DNA from: Solirubrobacterales bacterium
GTDB lineage: Bacteria > Actinomycetota > Thermoleophilia > Solirubrobacterales > 70-9
Length of the DNA: 49,793 nucleotides
Direction: 5' to 3'
Assembly (NCBI GenBank): GCA_035573435.1
Contig: DATMZR010000032.1
Coordinates: 1 to 49,793 of the forward strand
The notes under the pieces were generated by a model. The model ran no database searches and had not been told where the DNA came from. It was given only the letters and a program-made list of their open reading frames with translations. Of this stretch, positions 23,736-31,570 are shown piece by piece. Position 1 is the stretch's first letter; each line of letters starts with the position of its first letter. The position numbers and the translations under genes are program-made.

Positions 23736-25462
23736 GCGGGCGAGCTTACGGGGTGTGCCGGATCGATGCCCTCGCCTTCCGCGACGGCCGTCCACTGATC
23801 GGCTTCGGCGCGAACGCGGCGGGCGCTCCACCCCAGCTCCCCCCCGATTGCCTCGGCTACCGGTCGCACGGCCTCGGCGTCACGAAGCTGTGGCGCAGCG
23901 AGGAGCCCGAGCCGGGTCCGGCGCAGCAGCACATCCGCGACCGAGCGTGCCTGCTCCAGCCGCGCGGCGATCACCGCCTCCGCGAGCAGGTCAGGCTGGC
24001 CGGAAACGATCGGCTCGGCCCACTCGGGCCGCTCGCCGGCGACCTTCAGAACGTCGCGCGACGCGTGCCCATAGCGAAAGGCGAGCAGCTCGAGGGAGCC
24101 GTCGGGCAGCTCGGCCACCGAAGGTCCAGCCGCCGGTTGCAGGTCTTCCTCGCTCGCCGACATGCCCAGCGGAATCTCCGTGGTCCGGCACGGCGCCTCC
24201 CGTCCCTCGCGCTCGACCATCCGGTCGACGACCTGCTTCGCCATCCGCCGCCAGGTGGTCAGCTTTCCGCCGGTGATCGTCAGCAGCCCCGAGGACGTCT
24301 CGTACAGCTCCGCGCGGCGCGAGATGTCCACGGACTTTCGCGGGTCACCCCCCGAGATCAGCGGACGCACGCCTGCAAAGGCGCCGCTGATGTCCGCCAG
24401 CCCCAGGTCCAGCCCGAAGAACGAGTTGACCGCCTCGAGCAGGTACTCAATGTCCTCTCCGGAAGGCTGGACGCTGGCGATGTCCCCGTCGTAGTCGCGG
24501 TCGGTCGTGCCGATCAGCGCCCGCCCGTACCACGGAAGGGCAAAGATCGTCCGCTCTTCGCCCGCCGGCACGATGCACGCCGCCTCGGTGAGCGGAAGCT
24601 TCTCGGTCGGGATCGTGATGTGCGTGCCCCGGCTGGGGGCAATCCGGGGCACCTCCTCCTCGGCGAGGATCTCCTCTGGGCGGATGCGGTCGGCCCAGAC
24701 GCCCGTCGCGTTGACCACGTTGGTCGCCCTGACCTGGAAGCTCTCGCCGCTCTCGGCGTCCGTGCAGACGACGCCGGTGGCCCTGCCGCCGTCCGAGATC
24801 AGCTCGATCACCTCGGCGCCGTTCACGAACACGGCGCCGAAGCGCGCCGCCTCGCCCAACACGGTGAGCACCAAGCGGACGTCGTCGGTCTGGCAGTCGT
24901 AGAACAGATACGCCTCCTTGGGGTCCCGCGGTGCCAGCGCCGGGATCAGCTCCGCCGCCTCGTTGCCTGGGATCGTGCGGTGGCGGTCCGGCGCCCAGTA
25001 GTCACTCTCGGCGTGCTCGCCGGCCGCCCGCCCCCTGGAGGCGCGCTCGCGGGCCTGGCGCTCGCGCCGCGCCTGGCCCACCCGGGTGGTGGCCATGACG
25101 TCGTACATGTTCAGCCCGATGCCGATTCGCCAGTCGCGGCGCGCCTCGCCGAGGGTCGGGACGAGAAAGGGCATCGGATACACCAGGTGCGGCGAGAGGT
25201 CGACCATGAGCTGGCGCTCCAGGAGCGCCTCGCGCACCAGGCCGAGGTCGAAGTTCCGCAGATAGCGAAGGCCGCCGTGCACCATCTTCGAGGAGCGGCT
25301 CGAGGTCCCCGAGGCGTAGTCGTGGCGCTCGACCAGAGCCACCGAGTAGCCACGCGAGGCGGCGTCGAGCGCCACGCCCGCGCCGGTGATCCCACCGCCG
25401 ATCACGACCACGTCGAAACGCTCGCCGCTGAGTGCCTCGAGTGCGTCGGAGCGGGAGAGCAT
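23732..25462 (-). CDS. glpD: GlpD, FAD-dependent glycerol-3-phosphate dehydrogenase
   Basis: Oxidises glycerol-3-phosphate to dihydroxyacetone phosphate and passes electrons to quinone at the membrane. The 576 residues carry the FAD-binding VVIGGGITGAGVALDAASRG near residue 19, SGTSSRSSKMVHGGLRYL, a central GTTDRDYDG motif, and TGGKLTTWRRMA, followed by the C-terminal helical GlpD domain. It lies 11 bases after the nitroreductase stop and is coupled to tal downstream, linking glycerol use to central carbon metabolism. Confidence 0.95.
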   Translation of the reverse strand: MLSRSDALEALSGERFDVVVIGGGITGAGVALDAASRGYSVALVERHDYASGTSSRSSKMVHGGLRYLRNFDLGLVREALLERQLMVDLSPHLVYPMPFLVPTLGEARRDWRIGIGLNMYDVMATTRVGQARRERQARERASRGRAAGEHAESDYWAPDRHRTIPGNEAAELIPALAPRDPKEAYLFYDCQTDDVRLVLTVLGEAARFGAVFVNGAEVIELISDGGRATGVVCTDAESGESFQVRATNVVNATGVWADRIRPEEILAEEEVPRIAPSRGTHITIPTEKLPLTEAACIVPAGEERTIFALPWYGRALIGTTDRDYDGDIASVQPSGEDIEYLLEAVNSFFGLDLGLADISGAFAGVRPLISGGDPRKSVDISRRAELYETSSGLLTITGGKLTTWRRMAKQVVDRMVEREGREAPCRTTEIPLGMSASEEDLQPAAGPSVAELPDGSLELLAFRYGHASRDVLKVAGERPEWAEPIVSGQPDLLAEAVIAARLEQARSVADVLLRRTRLGLLAAPQLRDAEAVRPVAEAIGGELGWSARRVRAEADQWTAVAEGEGIDPAHPVSSPA

Positions 25463-25473
25463 CGGTCGGGGCC

Positions 25474-25983
25474 TCAGTCCAGGTAGACGACGGTGTCGGC
25501 GAGGGGAGCCCGGCTGGGCGCTTCCCTCTCCTGGATCGGTTCACCGAGGTGGATGAGGCTGACGAAGTGCTCGCTCGCTCCGAGCCCGACCGCAGCACGC
25601 CCGGCCTCCGTACGCAGGACGCTGGGGGTCCGCCAGTAGCCGGCCAACCCGCGGGCATGCGCGGCCAGCAGCACGATGTAGGCGGCGCAGGCAGTCGCAT
25701 GAAGGTCCTCCTCGTCCTGCACCGGATCACCGCCAAGGGCACACGAGCAGACGACGAGCGTCGGTGCGCGGTCGAGCTTCGACGCCGCCTCGGTGCCGGC
25801 CGCCTGCTTGAGGCGGTCCAGCGTCCGCTGCCCCAGCACGCGAAAGCGCCACGGATTGGTCAGGTTGTGGTTCGGGGCCCAGCGGGCCAGGTCGAACAAC
25901 TCGTCGAGGACCTCGCTCGGCACCGGGTCGGGCCGGAAGGCCTTGTGCGTACGCCGGCTGCGGATTGCGGTCTCCACGTCCAT
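25474..25983 (-). CDS. Nitroreductase-family FMN oxidoreductase
   Basis: A 169-residue compact nitroreductase, probably a homodimer binding FMN. The N-terminal RSRRTHKAFRPDPVP binds the FMN phosphate, and WAPNHNLTNPWRF is the family signature. HARGLAGYWRT and LIHLGEP complete the fold. It resembles the short YdjA-like subgroup. The substrate is unknown. It is the first gene of a unit with glpD and tal. Repeat copy B lies 36 bases upstream of the start. Confidence 0.88.
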   Translation of the reverse strand: MDVETAIRSRRTHKAFRPDPVPSEVLDELFDLARWAPNHNLTNPWRFRVLGQRTLDRLKQAAGTEAASKLDRAPTLVVCSCALGGDPVQDEEDLHATACAAYIVLLAAHARGLAGYWRTPSVLRTEAGRAAVGLGASEHFVSLIHLGEPIQEREAPSRAPLADTVVYLD

Positions 25984-26018
25984 CGCAAGAACGGTACCCG
26001 TGCCACCGCGTGTCTGGT

Positions 26019-26084
26019 CGGGCTAGCGACGAAGTCGCGGTAGATGCGTGCAGACTGCCGGGTCGGGTTCGGACCCTCGCCCCG
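26019..26084 (+). repeat. 66-bp structured repeat, copy B (diverged)
   Basis: The first 27 bases are identical to copy A, and the rest aligns without gaps but is diverged. The left terminal CGGGCTAG is intact. The right end reads CTCGCCCC instead of CTAGCCCG, so the terminal stem is damaged. It sits between the nitroreductase start and the end of the ECF operon. Confidence 0.8.
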
Positions 26085-26108
26085 CCGAGGGAGCGGGAGG
26101 CGACCGGT

Positions 26109-26127
26109 CGTCCGGCGGAGCCGGACG
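26109..26127 (-). terminator. GC-rich hairpin after the B12 ECF operon
   Basis: CGTCCGGC and GCCGGACG form a perfect 8-bp stem with a 3-base loop, 30 bases past the stop of the last ECF gene. No T-run follows. U-less hairpins are proposed as terminators in some high-GC actinobacteria, but it may equally be part of the extended repeat region around copy B. Confidence 0.4.
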
Positions 26128-26156
26128 CGTAGGCGAAGCCGAGGCTTTCGGCGGAT

Positions 26157-28052
26157 TTATTCGGGCAGACGGCGGCGGTACCAGAAGAACCCGCCGACCA
26201 GCGCGGCCGTGAGGAGCGCGAAGCCCGCACCGACGTAGGCGGAGGTGCCCGGCCGGCCGCCGTCCGCGGTGGCGGCGGCGACCGGGGGGGCCGCCGCATC
26301 CGGCCGACCGCCTGCAGCGAGCTCTCCCCTGACTCCTTGCCGGGGCTGCGCGGGATCGCCCGGGGCTCCGCCGGAGGGTCTGCCGGTCGCGACCGGCCCG
26401 CCAGTCGGGGATACGTCCCCCTGCGTCGACTCGGCGCTACCCGTACCGGCAGTGTCCCCGGGCCCACTTCCCGATCGAGCACCCGCCGGGGAGCGCGGTA
26501 CCGCGGCCAGCGGGAATGCCTTGCGGCTGACCGCGAGCAGCGCCTGGGCGGTGACCCAGACGGGTGTCTGGTCGCTCGCCTGCGAGTAGCGGTAGTGGCC
26601 GTCGGCTGCCTGGCGACTCTCCAGATAGTCGAAGGGGCTGCGTCCGTTCGTCCGGACGGCGGGATTGGTTCCTCCGGCGATCAGGCCCTGGACCGCCCAA
26701 GCGGTCGACTGTGAGTTGGTCGGTCCGCCGTCGGCCAGCGCGAAGCCGCCGTCGGAGCGCTGGGCGCGGCGCAGGTAGGACGTTCCTCGTGCGGTCGCCC
26801 GGTGCGCGCCCCCGGCCGCCGCCAAGCCTTGGACCACGGCCCCAGTGCTGTCCGGGTCGCTTCCCGCGTCCGGCTGAAAGCCCCAGCCGCCGTCATTGTT
26901 TTGAGCCTGACGGAGCCAGGCGGCCGAGGATCGGACGGCGGATGGCGAGACGCCCGCGGCGCGCAACGCCAGGACGCCGAAGGCCGTCAGGTTCACCTGG
27001 CCCTCGAACGAACCGTTCCCGGACCGTCGCCGGCGAAGCTCGGCAACCAGGTCGCGGCCACCGAAGCTCCGCGGATCCGCGCCCGCGCCCTCGAGGGCGA
27101 GAATTGTCCGCTCCAGATCGCCGGTCGACCGCAATTCGGCGACCTGGGAGCGAAGGTAGCCGACCGCCGAGCGCCCTCCCCGTTTTACGTCGAGCGGATT
27201 GCGGCCGGCGGCCTCCATCCCCAAGACTGCCCAGCCCGTGATCGCCGCGTTGGACGTGGCTTCGGGGGACGCTCCGAAGCCGCCATCCGCGTTCTGCATT
27301 CGCTCGAGCCAGTGCCTTGCCGAGGCGGTCCCCGCCCGGGCCTCGCCCGGCAGGGCCAGCGCCCCGACAACCGCGATGGCCGCGAGCAGCAGGGCGACGC
27401 CCCCCGCGGTCGCCCGCGGTTCGGCACGCTGCCGCGCCGGCCCATCCGGCCACGTGAACTCGAACCTGCTCCGGTAGCGCGAGACCATCCGCACCAACGC
27501 GGGGCCTGCGGCGAGCGCCAGGGCGATGTTCCCGGCCGCGTGAGCGACGTTGAAGGGGATCCCGCGGGCGGAAAGCGCCAGGTAGCGATCAAGTGACTGC
27601 TCTCCCCCGTAGCTGACCATGACCGAGAGGTCGAGGAGCGCGCCATAGGCCAACCCGGCCAGACCGCACGCGACAGCGAGCCCGCCCCGGCCCAGGCGGC
27701 GCCCGGTGAGGACGGCAAGCGCGGCGCCCCCAATCCCGACCAGACCCCACCCGGCCATCTGCCACGGTGTCCACGGCCCCTGGCCGAGCCACAGGTTGGA
27801 GACGACGGCGGCGAGCGCTCCCACCGCAAACCCGGGAGCCGCCCCCACCGCATAGCCGGTGATCAGCACGATGTCGGTCGTCGCCACCACGTTCGGGATT
27901 GGCGCGAGGGCAAGCCGTCCCGCGACCGCCAGCGCCGCCAGCGCCGCCACCAGCGCGACGATTCTCGCTGGCGGCCGGGAACGCTCGTACCACGCGAGCC
28001 CTCCCGCCAGCACCAGGGCCAGCAATGCATATGCCGTCAGCTGCCAAGTCAT
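26157..28052 (-). CDS. ECF S-component fused to an alpha/alpha-toroid (transcobalamin alpha-domain-like) and a C-terminal membrane anchor
   Basis: A 631-residue fusion. Residues 1-195 hold about six hydrophobic segments with IPNVVATTDIVLITGYAVG and GQGPWTPWQMAGWG, typical of a CbrT-like ECF substrate-binding subunit. Another hydrophobic segment (217-236) ends GEARA, resembling a signal-peptide cleavage site. Residues ~243-515 are alpha/alpha-toroid repeats with NADGGFG, NNDGGWG and SDGGFA motifs, the fold shared by prenyltransferases, terpene cyclases and the N-terminal domain of intrinsic factor/transcobalamin. No DxDD cyclase motif is present. A Pro/Gly/Ser linker leads to a final transmembrane segment ending YRRRLPE. 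The ATG overlaps the ATPase stop. The toroid is probably extracytoplasmic and captures cobalamin (inference from riboswitch and neighbours). Confidence 0.85.
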   Translation of the reverse strand: MTWQLTAYALLALVLAGGLAWYERSRPPARIVALVAALAALAVAGRLALAPIPNVVATTDIVLITGYAVGAAPGFAVGALAAVVSNLWLGQGPWTPWQMAGWGLVGIGGAALAVLTGRRLGRGGLAVACGLAGLAYGALLDLSVMVSYGGEQSLDRYLALSARGIPFNVAHAAGNIALALAAGPALVRMVSRYRSRFEFTWPDGPARQRAEPRATAGGVALLLAAIAVVGALALPGEARAGTASARHWLERMQNADGGFGASPEATSNAAITGWAVLGMEAAGRNPLDVKRGGRSAVGYLRSQVAELRSTGDLERTILALEGAGADPRSFGGRDLVAELRRRRSGNGSFEGQVNLTAFGVLALRAAGVSPSAVRSSAAWLRQAQNNDGGWGFQPDAGSDPDSTGAVVQGLAAAGGAHRATARGTSYLRRAQRSDGGFALADGGPTNSQSTAWAVQGLIAGGTNPAVRTNGRSPFDYLESRQAADGHYRYSQASDQTPVWVTAQALLAVSRKAFPLAAVPRSPAGARSGSGPGDTAGTGSAESTQGDVSPTGGPVATGRPSGGAPGDPAQPRQGVRGELAAGGRPDAAAPPVAAATADGGRPGTSAYVGAGFALLTAALVGGFFWYRRRLPE

Positions 28053-29752
28053 GAAGCCGCGACCTCGTCCCTAGCCCCGGCCAACTGGTGGCGAAGCAGG
28101 GCCGCGCCCTGCTCGGGGGAGATTGCGCCGGTGGCTCCCAGAATGCGGGCCACCTCGGTGGCGAAGTACCAGCCGCCGGAAAGGATCTCGCCGACCGGGC
28201 CGTCCGCGATCAGCTCGCCGTCCCCGAGCAGCACGACGCGCTCCGCGAACGCCGAGGCGAACTCGACGTCGTGAGTGGCGACCACCACGCTCGCCCCCCT
28301 GTGGGCCATCTCGGCTATCCAGGCCGCGAGCTCCTGTTTGCGGGCCCAGTCCATCCCGCGCGTCGGCTCGTCGAGACCGACCAGCCCTGGGAGCCCTCCA
28401 TCGGCCCGACCGGCCATCACCAGCGCGAGCGCCAGCCGCTGGCGCTCGCCGCCGGACAGATCGCGCGGGTCGGCGTCCGCCGCCCACCCAAGTCCCACCG
28501 AGGCAAGCGCCCGGAGGCCCGTACTGCCGGGCAACTCGTCGGCGACCCGTTCGCGAATCAGGAGGTCGCCGGGGCGCTGAGCCAGGAGCGCGCAGCCACC
28601 CGGCGCCGAGATCCGTCCCCGCACGGGGTCGACCAGGCCTGCGGCCGCGCGCAGAAGAGTGGTCTTGCCGGCACCGTTGCGACCCATCAGCGCCACCCGC
28701 TCGCCGGGGTCCAGCAAGAGGTCGACCCCGCGCAGCACCTCACGTGGCCCGCGACCGTCGTCGAGCTCGACCCAGAGATCGGAGACCTGGAGGGCGGGCG
28801 ACCTACTTGGCGGTTTCGGTTTCGAGGCTTCGGGGGCCGGGGCTAGGGACGAAGTCCCGGTAGATACGGAGGTGTCTGCCGGGTCAGGCCCAGGCCCTAG
28901 CCCGGGGGCGGCGTAGCGGGAGGCGAGCCGCCGCCGGATTAAGTGTTTTCGGGCAGTCTTCACCGAGGTCGGTGGGGGGTGCAGGCCGGCGCCCTCGAAG
29001 AGGCGTGCCCCCGGCGTGGCCAGAGCGGAGTCGCTAGCCAGGGCCCACCTGAGGAAGTCCTGGGGCGCGCCATCGAAGACGATTCGGCCTTCCGCCATGG
29101 CGAGCACGCGGTCGGCCGCCGAGAGGCAGCGCTCGAGCCGGTGCTCGGCGCAGACCACCGCAAGCCCCCACTCCTCGTTCAGCCGGCGCAGCAGACCGAT
29201 CAGCTCGTCCCCGGCCACCGGGTCGAGCTGGGAGGTCGGCTCGTCCAGAAGCACCAAGCGCGGCCGGCCGACCAAAGCCGCAGCCAAGGCCACCCGCTGC
29301 AGCTCTCCTCCCGAAAGGGAGTCCGCGGTGCGATCGAGCAGGTGTGGGATCGCCAGGGCCAGGGCCGCCTCCTCCACCGCCCGTGCGCGGGCGGTGGCGG
29401 GCTCGCCGCGGATCTCGAGGGGCAGCTCCAGCTCGGCGCGCACCGTGGTCGAGACGACCTGCGTCTCGGGATCTTGCGCGACCAGCCCCACGATTCCGCC
29501 AAGCTCCGCTGGGCCGTGATGGCGAACGTCGAATCCACCTACCTCGATCTCGCCACTCACCTCGCCGCCGTGGTAGTGGGGCACGAGCCCGCAACAGGCC
29601 CGCAGGAGAGTCGACTTTCCGGACCCGGAACGGCCCGCGAGGACAATCAACTGGCCCGGCTCGAGCTCGAGGCTGACGTCGTGCAGGCTGTCGGCACCGC
29701 CGCCCGGATAGCGATATGACAGCGATGCCGTACGGACCAGCGCTTCAGCCAC
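28049..29752 (-). CDS. ecfA: Fused EcfA-EcfA' ATPase of an ECF transporter
   Basis: A 567-residue protein with two ABC ATPase domains. Domain 1 has Walker A GRSGSGKST (40-48), signature LSGGELQR and Walker B LVLLDEPTSQLDP. Domain 2 has Walker A GRNGAGKTT (357-365), LSGGERQR and LVGLDEPTRGMDW. Both are complete, so both sites may hydrolyse ATP. The linker at residues 283-305 is encoded by repeat copy C. The GTG start overlaps ecfT by eight bases; the stop overlaps the S-component start. The last codons coincide with a truncated reverse copy of the same repeat. Confidence 0.93.
   Translation of the reverse strand: MAEALVRTASLSYRYPGGGADSLHDVSLELEPGQLIVLAGRSGSGKSTLLRACCGLVPHYHGGEVSGEIEVGGFDVRHHGPAELGGIVGLVAQDPETQVVSTTVRAELELPLEIRGEPATARARAVEEAALALAIPHLLDRTADSLSGGELQRVALAAALVGRPRLVLLDEPTSQLDPVAGDELIGLLRRLNEEWGLAVVCAEHRLERCLSAADRVLAMAEGRIVFDGAPQDFLRWALASDSALATPGARLFEGAGLHPPPTSVKTARKHLIRRRLASRYAAPGLGPGPDPADTSVSTGTSSLAPAPEASKPKPPSRSPALQVSDLWVELDDGRGPREVLRGVDLLLDPGERVALMGRNGAGKTTLLRAAAGLVDPVRGRISAPGGCALLAQRPGDLLIRERVADELPGSTGLRALASVGLGWAADADPRDLSGGERQRLALALVMAGRADGGLPGLVGLDEPTRGMDWARKQELAAWIAEMAHRGASVVVATHDVEFASAFAERVVLLGDGELIADGPVGEILSGGWYFATEVARILGATGAISPEQGAALLRHQLAGARDEVAAS
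28057..28082 (-). repeat. Truncated reverse-oriented copy (D) of the 66-bp repeat
   Basis: The minus strand matches the first ~25 bases of copy C (GGCCGGGGCTAGGGACGA, then GTC and CGG) with two differences. It is in the last codons of the fused ecfA. The hairpin is imperfect here. This may be an old fragment of the element. Confidence 0.5.
28839..28904 (+). repeat. 66-bp structured repeat, copy C, inside the ecfA coding region
   Basis: It aligns without gaps to copy A over 66 bases with about ten differences. The inner hairpin GCGAC-GAA-GTCGC of copy A is GGGAC-GAA-GTCCC here, a compensatory pair change. The second stem keeps pairing through a T-G wobble. The repeat length, 66 = 3 x 22, preserves the reading frame of the gene, and its translation forms the flexible linker between the two ATPase domains. 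Confidence 0.85.
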
Positions 29753-30620
29753 GGGGGCGCCTCACCAGCGGAACGGCCGCCGCGAGCGGGATGAACGCGG
29801 CTACGAGCAGCGCCGGCCATCCGCTCTCGACGGCGACGGTCGGATAAGCGTCGAACGCCCCAACGCCAGCGGCTCGGGCCGCGATACCCGCCCCCGCGAC
29901 CATGAGCCCCGCGGCAAAGAACCGCTCATCGCGGCGCGAGCGGCGGCCGCCGCGGGCTGAACCCGGGGCTCCCCGCGCGTACCCCCGCAGCTCGAGAGTG
30001 GCGGCAACGTCGATCGCTCGGTCGAGGGACCCGGCGACCAGACGACGCGCCAGCGCGGCACGGCCCACAGGCGCCGCGGCCGGACCGCGGAGCGCGGCGG
30101 CCTCGCCAAGCCGGAGGTGATCGGCGACGGCAAGGGGCACCAGGCGGGCGACGAGCGTCGCGGTCAGCGCCGAGCGGCGGGCCACAGGCCGCAGCAGGCG
30201 GAGCGTGCGGTCGGGGTCAACGCAGGCGGTGTGCACCGCGAAGGCCATCAGCACGACCACGATTCGCAGCGCGAGCACGCCGCCCTCGGCGAGCGCCTCT
30301 GCACTTGGGTCCGTGGAGCCGATCAGCGGCAGCCACAGGCCGTGGACCAGGATCGTGTCGCCACGTTGGACGACCAGACCATTGACGGCGACGATGAAGA
30401 TGCCGAGCGTCGCGCCCCAGCGCAGGGAGGCGCTGAGCGCTCTCCCCGCCTGAGCGCCCAAGCCCGCGACGGCGACGCCCGCTCCCGCACCGGCGAGCAC
30501 GATCGGACTCGAGTTGACGAAGGCCACGAGCACGAAAGAGCCCAGATAGACGCCGGCGGCCCCGGCACCCGCGTCGTGGAGGGGCGTATGCCGGGGCAGG
30601 TAGGAGAGCGCCGGTCTCAT
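29745..30620 (-). CDS. ecfT: EcfT, transmembrane coupling subunit of an ECF transporter
   Basis: A 291-residue membrane protein with several hydrophobic segments and a cytoplasmic helical region carrying the two short Arg-containing coupling motifs that dock on the ATPases: EAAALRGP and ATLELRGYARG. The ATG start overlaps the upstream lipoprotein gene as ATGA. It lies between the two DUF4430 genes and the fused ATPase, completing the ECF module (S, T, A, A'). Confidence 0.9.
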   Translation of the reverse strand: MRPALSYLPRHTPLHDAGAGAAGVYLGSFVLVAFVNSSPIVLAGAGAGVAVAGLGAQAGRALSASLRWGATLGIFIVAVNGLVVQRGDTILVHGLWLPLIGSTDPSAEALAEGGVLALRIVVVLMAFAVHTACVDPDRTLRLLRPVARRSALTATLVARLVPLAVADHLRLGEAAALRGPAAAPVGRAALARRLVAGSLDRAIDVAATLELRGYARGAPGSARGGRRSRRDERFFAAGLMVAGAGIAARAAGVGAFDAYPTVAVESGWPALLVAAFIPLAAAVPLVRRPRG

Positions 30621-31570
30621 TCCGCCCCGCCCTGCTGGAGCGGGAGCGCCACGGGCGGCCCGCCCGGCGGGGCGGCCACGGCGTAGCGGTTTCGCAGCGC
30701 CGCGGCGTCTAATGAGCCGGCCGCCCGGCGTACCCCCGAGCCTGCGGACCCCGTGACGATCCAGGTCGGCGCCTCGCCGTCACCCAGCGCAGCCACCAGG
30801 CCGGCATCGGGACCGAGATCCCTGACCGGCGTGGCCGTCGAGTCGAGCGCCTCCAGCTGATAATCACCGTCGACCGGGCCCTTGAAGGTGGCGAACACCC
30901 CATTCGCCTTGGGGCCGCCGCGCAACTCGTCGACCGCCGAGTCGCCGCCGACCCGGCGCCATGGGCCCACCAGTAGCCGCGTTGTCCCGGCGGCCGGCCG
31001 TTGTTCCCCGCGGTCGACCGTCGCCTCCACCCCGGCGTCATCCAGACGGTCCGCCGCCAGCTCGCAGGCGGCGCCGCCGGCCAGGCACTCGACGCGCACG
31101 GGCGGGTGATCAGCTTCTGCCGAAGCCTGAGCGAACGGCTCCGGCCACGATCCGACCACCGCCGGGACCCGCATGGCGTCGGTCCAGTCGCGATAGTCCC
31201 ACCAGATCCGGTCTCCGCCCTGGACGTGCACATCGGCGGAGCCGACCGCGGACTCGACCCCATTGACGTAGAAGAACCAGTCGTAGCGCCGCCCGTCCCT
31301 TTCGGTGCCGGCCAATCCGTCGATCGACTGCACGAAGCCGCCGCCGTAACGCGTCGTGATCTCGGCCTCGCGATCGAGGAAACGGATCACAGTCTCCGAT
31401 GAGGATGGGTCGTCCAGCGCCCCGTCCACGAGCGTCCTGGAGCCGTAGTCGCGGGTCACGGTCAGCGTTGCCGTGCCCTCGGAGCTTGGCCCTGCCCCGA
31501 AGCCGCAACCGGCCGCCGCGGCGCCGCACACGAGCGCCGCGGCGGCGGCCCGGCGCGGGCGTGTGGTCAC
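30617..31570 (-). CDS. DUF4430 lipoprotein (transcobalamin beta-domain-like)
   Basis: A 317-residue exported lipoprotein with a lipobox (AAAAGC, Cys22). Residues ~30-140 form a DUF4430 domain: a VIRFLDREAEITTRYGGGFV segment followed by DGRRYDWFFYVNGVE and GGDRIWWDYRDW. DUF4430 is related to the C-terminal beta-domain of eukaryotic transcobalamin and intrinsic factor. The remaining ~170 residues contain an alpha/beta region I do not recognise. The GTG start overlaps the previous gene as GTGA. Context suggests a membrane-tethered corrinoid-capture protein for the ECF importer. Confidence 0.85.
   Translation of the reverse strand: MTTRPRRAAAAALVCGAAAAGCGFGAGPSSEGTATLTVTRDYGSRTLVDGALDDPSSSETVIRFLDREAEITTRYGGGFVQSIDGLAGTERDGRRYDWFFYVNGVESAVGSADVHVQGGDRIWWDYRDWTDAMRVPAVVGSWPEPFAQASAEADHPPVRVECLAGGAACELAADRLDDAGVEATVDRGEQRPAAGTTRLLVGPWRRVGGDSAVDELRGGPKANGVFATFKGPVDGDYQLEALDSTATPVRDLGPDAGLVAALGDGEAPTWIVTGSAGSGVRRAAGSLDAAALRNRYAVAAPPGGPPVALPLQQGGAE

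Noticed and set aside
26157-28052. Annotation of the toroid protein as a squalene/terpene cyclase or prenyltransferase
   Set aside because: The repeats match the fold, but no DxDD catalytic motif is visible, the protein is fused to an ECF S-component, and the operon has a cobalamin riboswitch.
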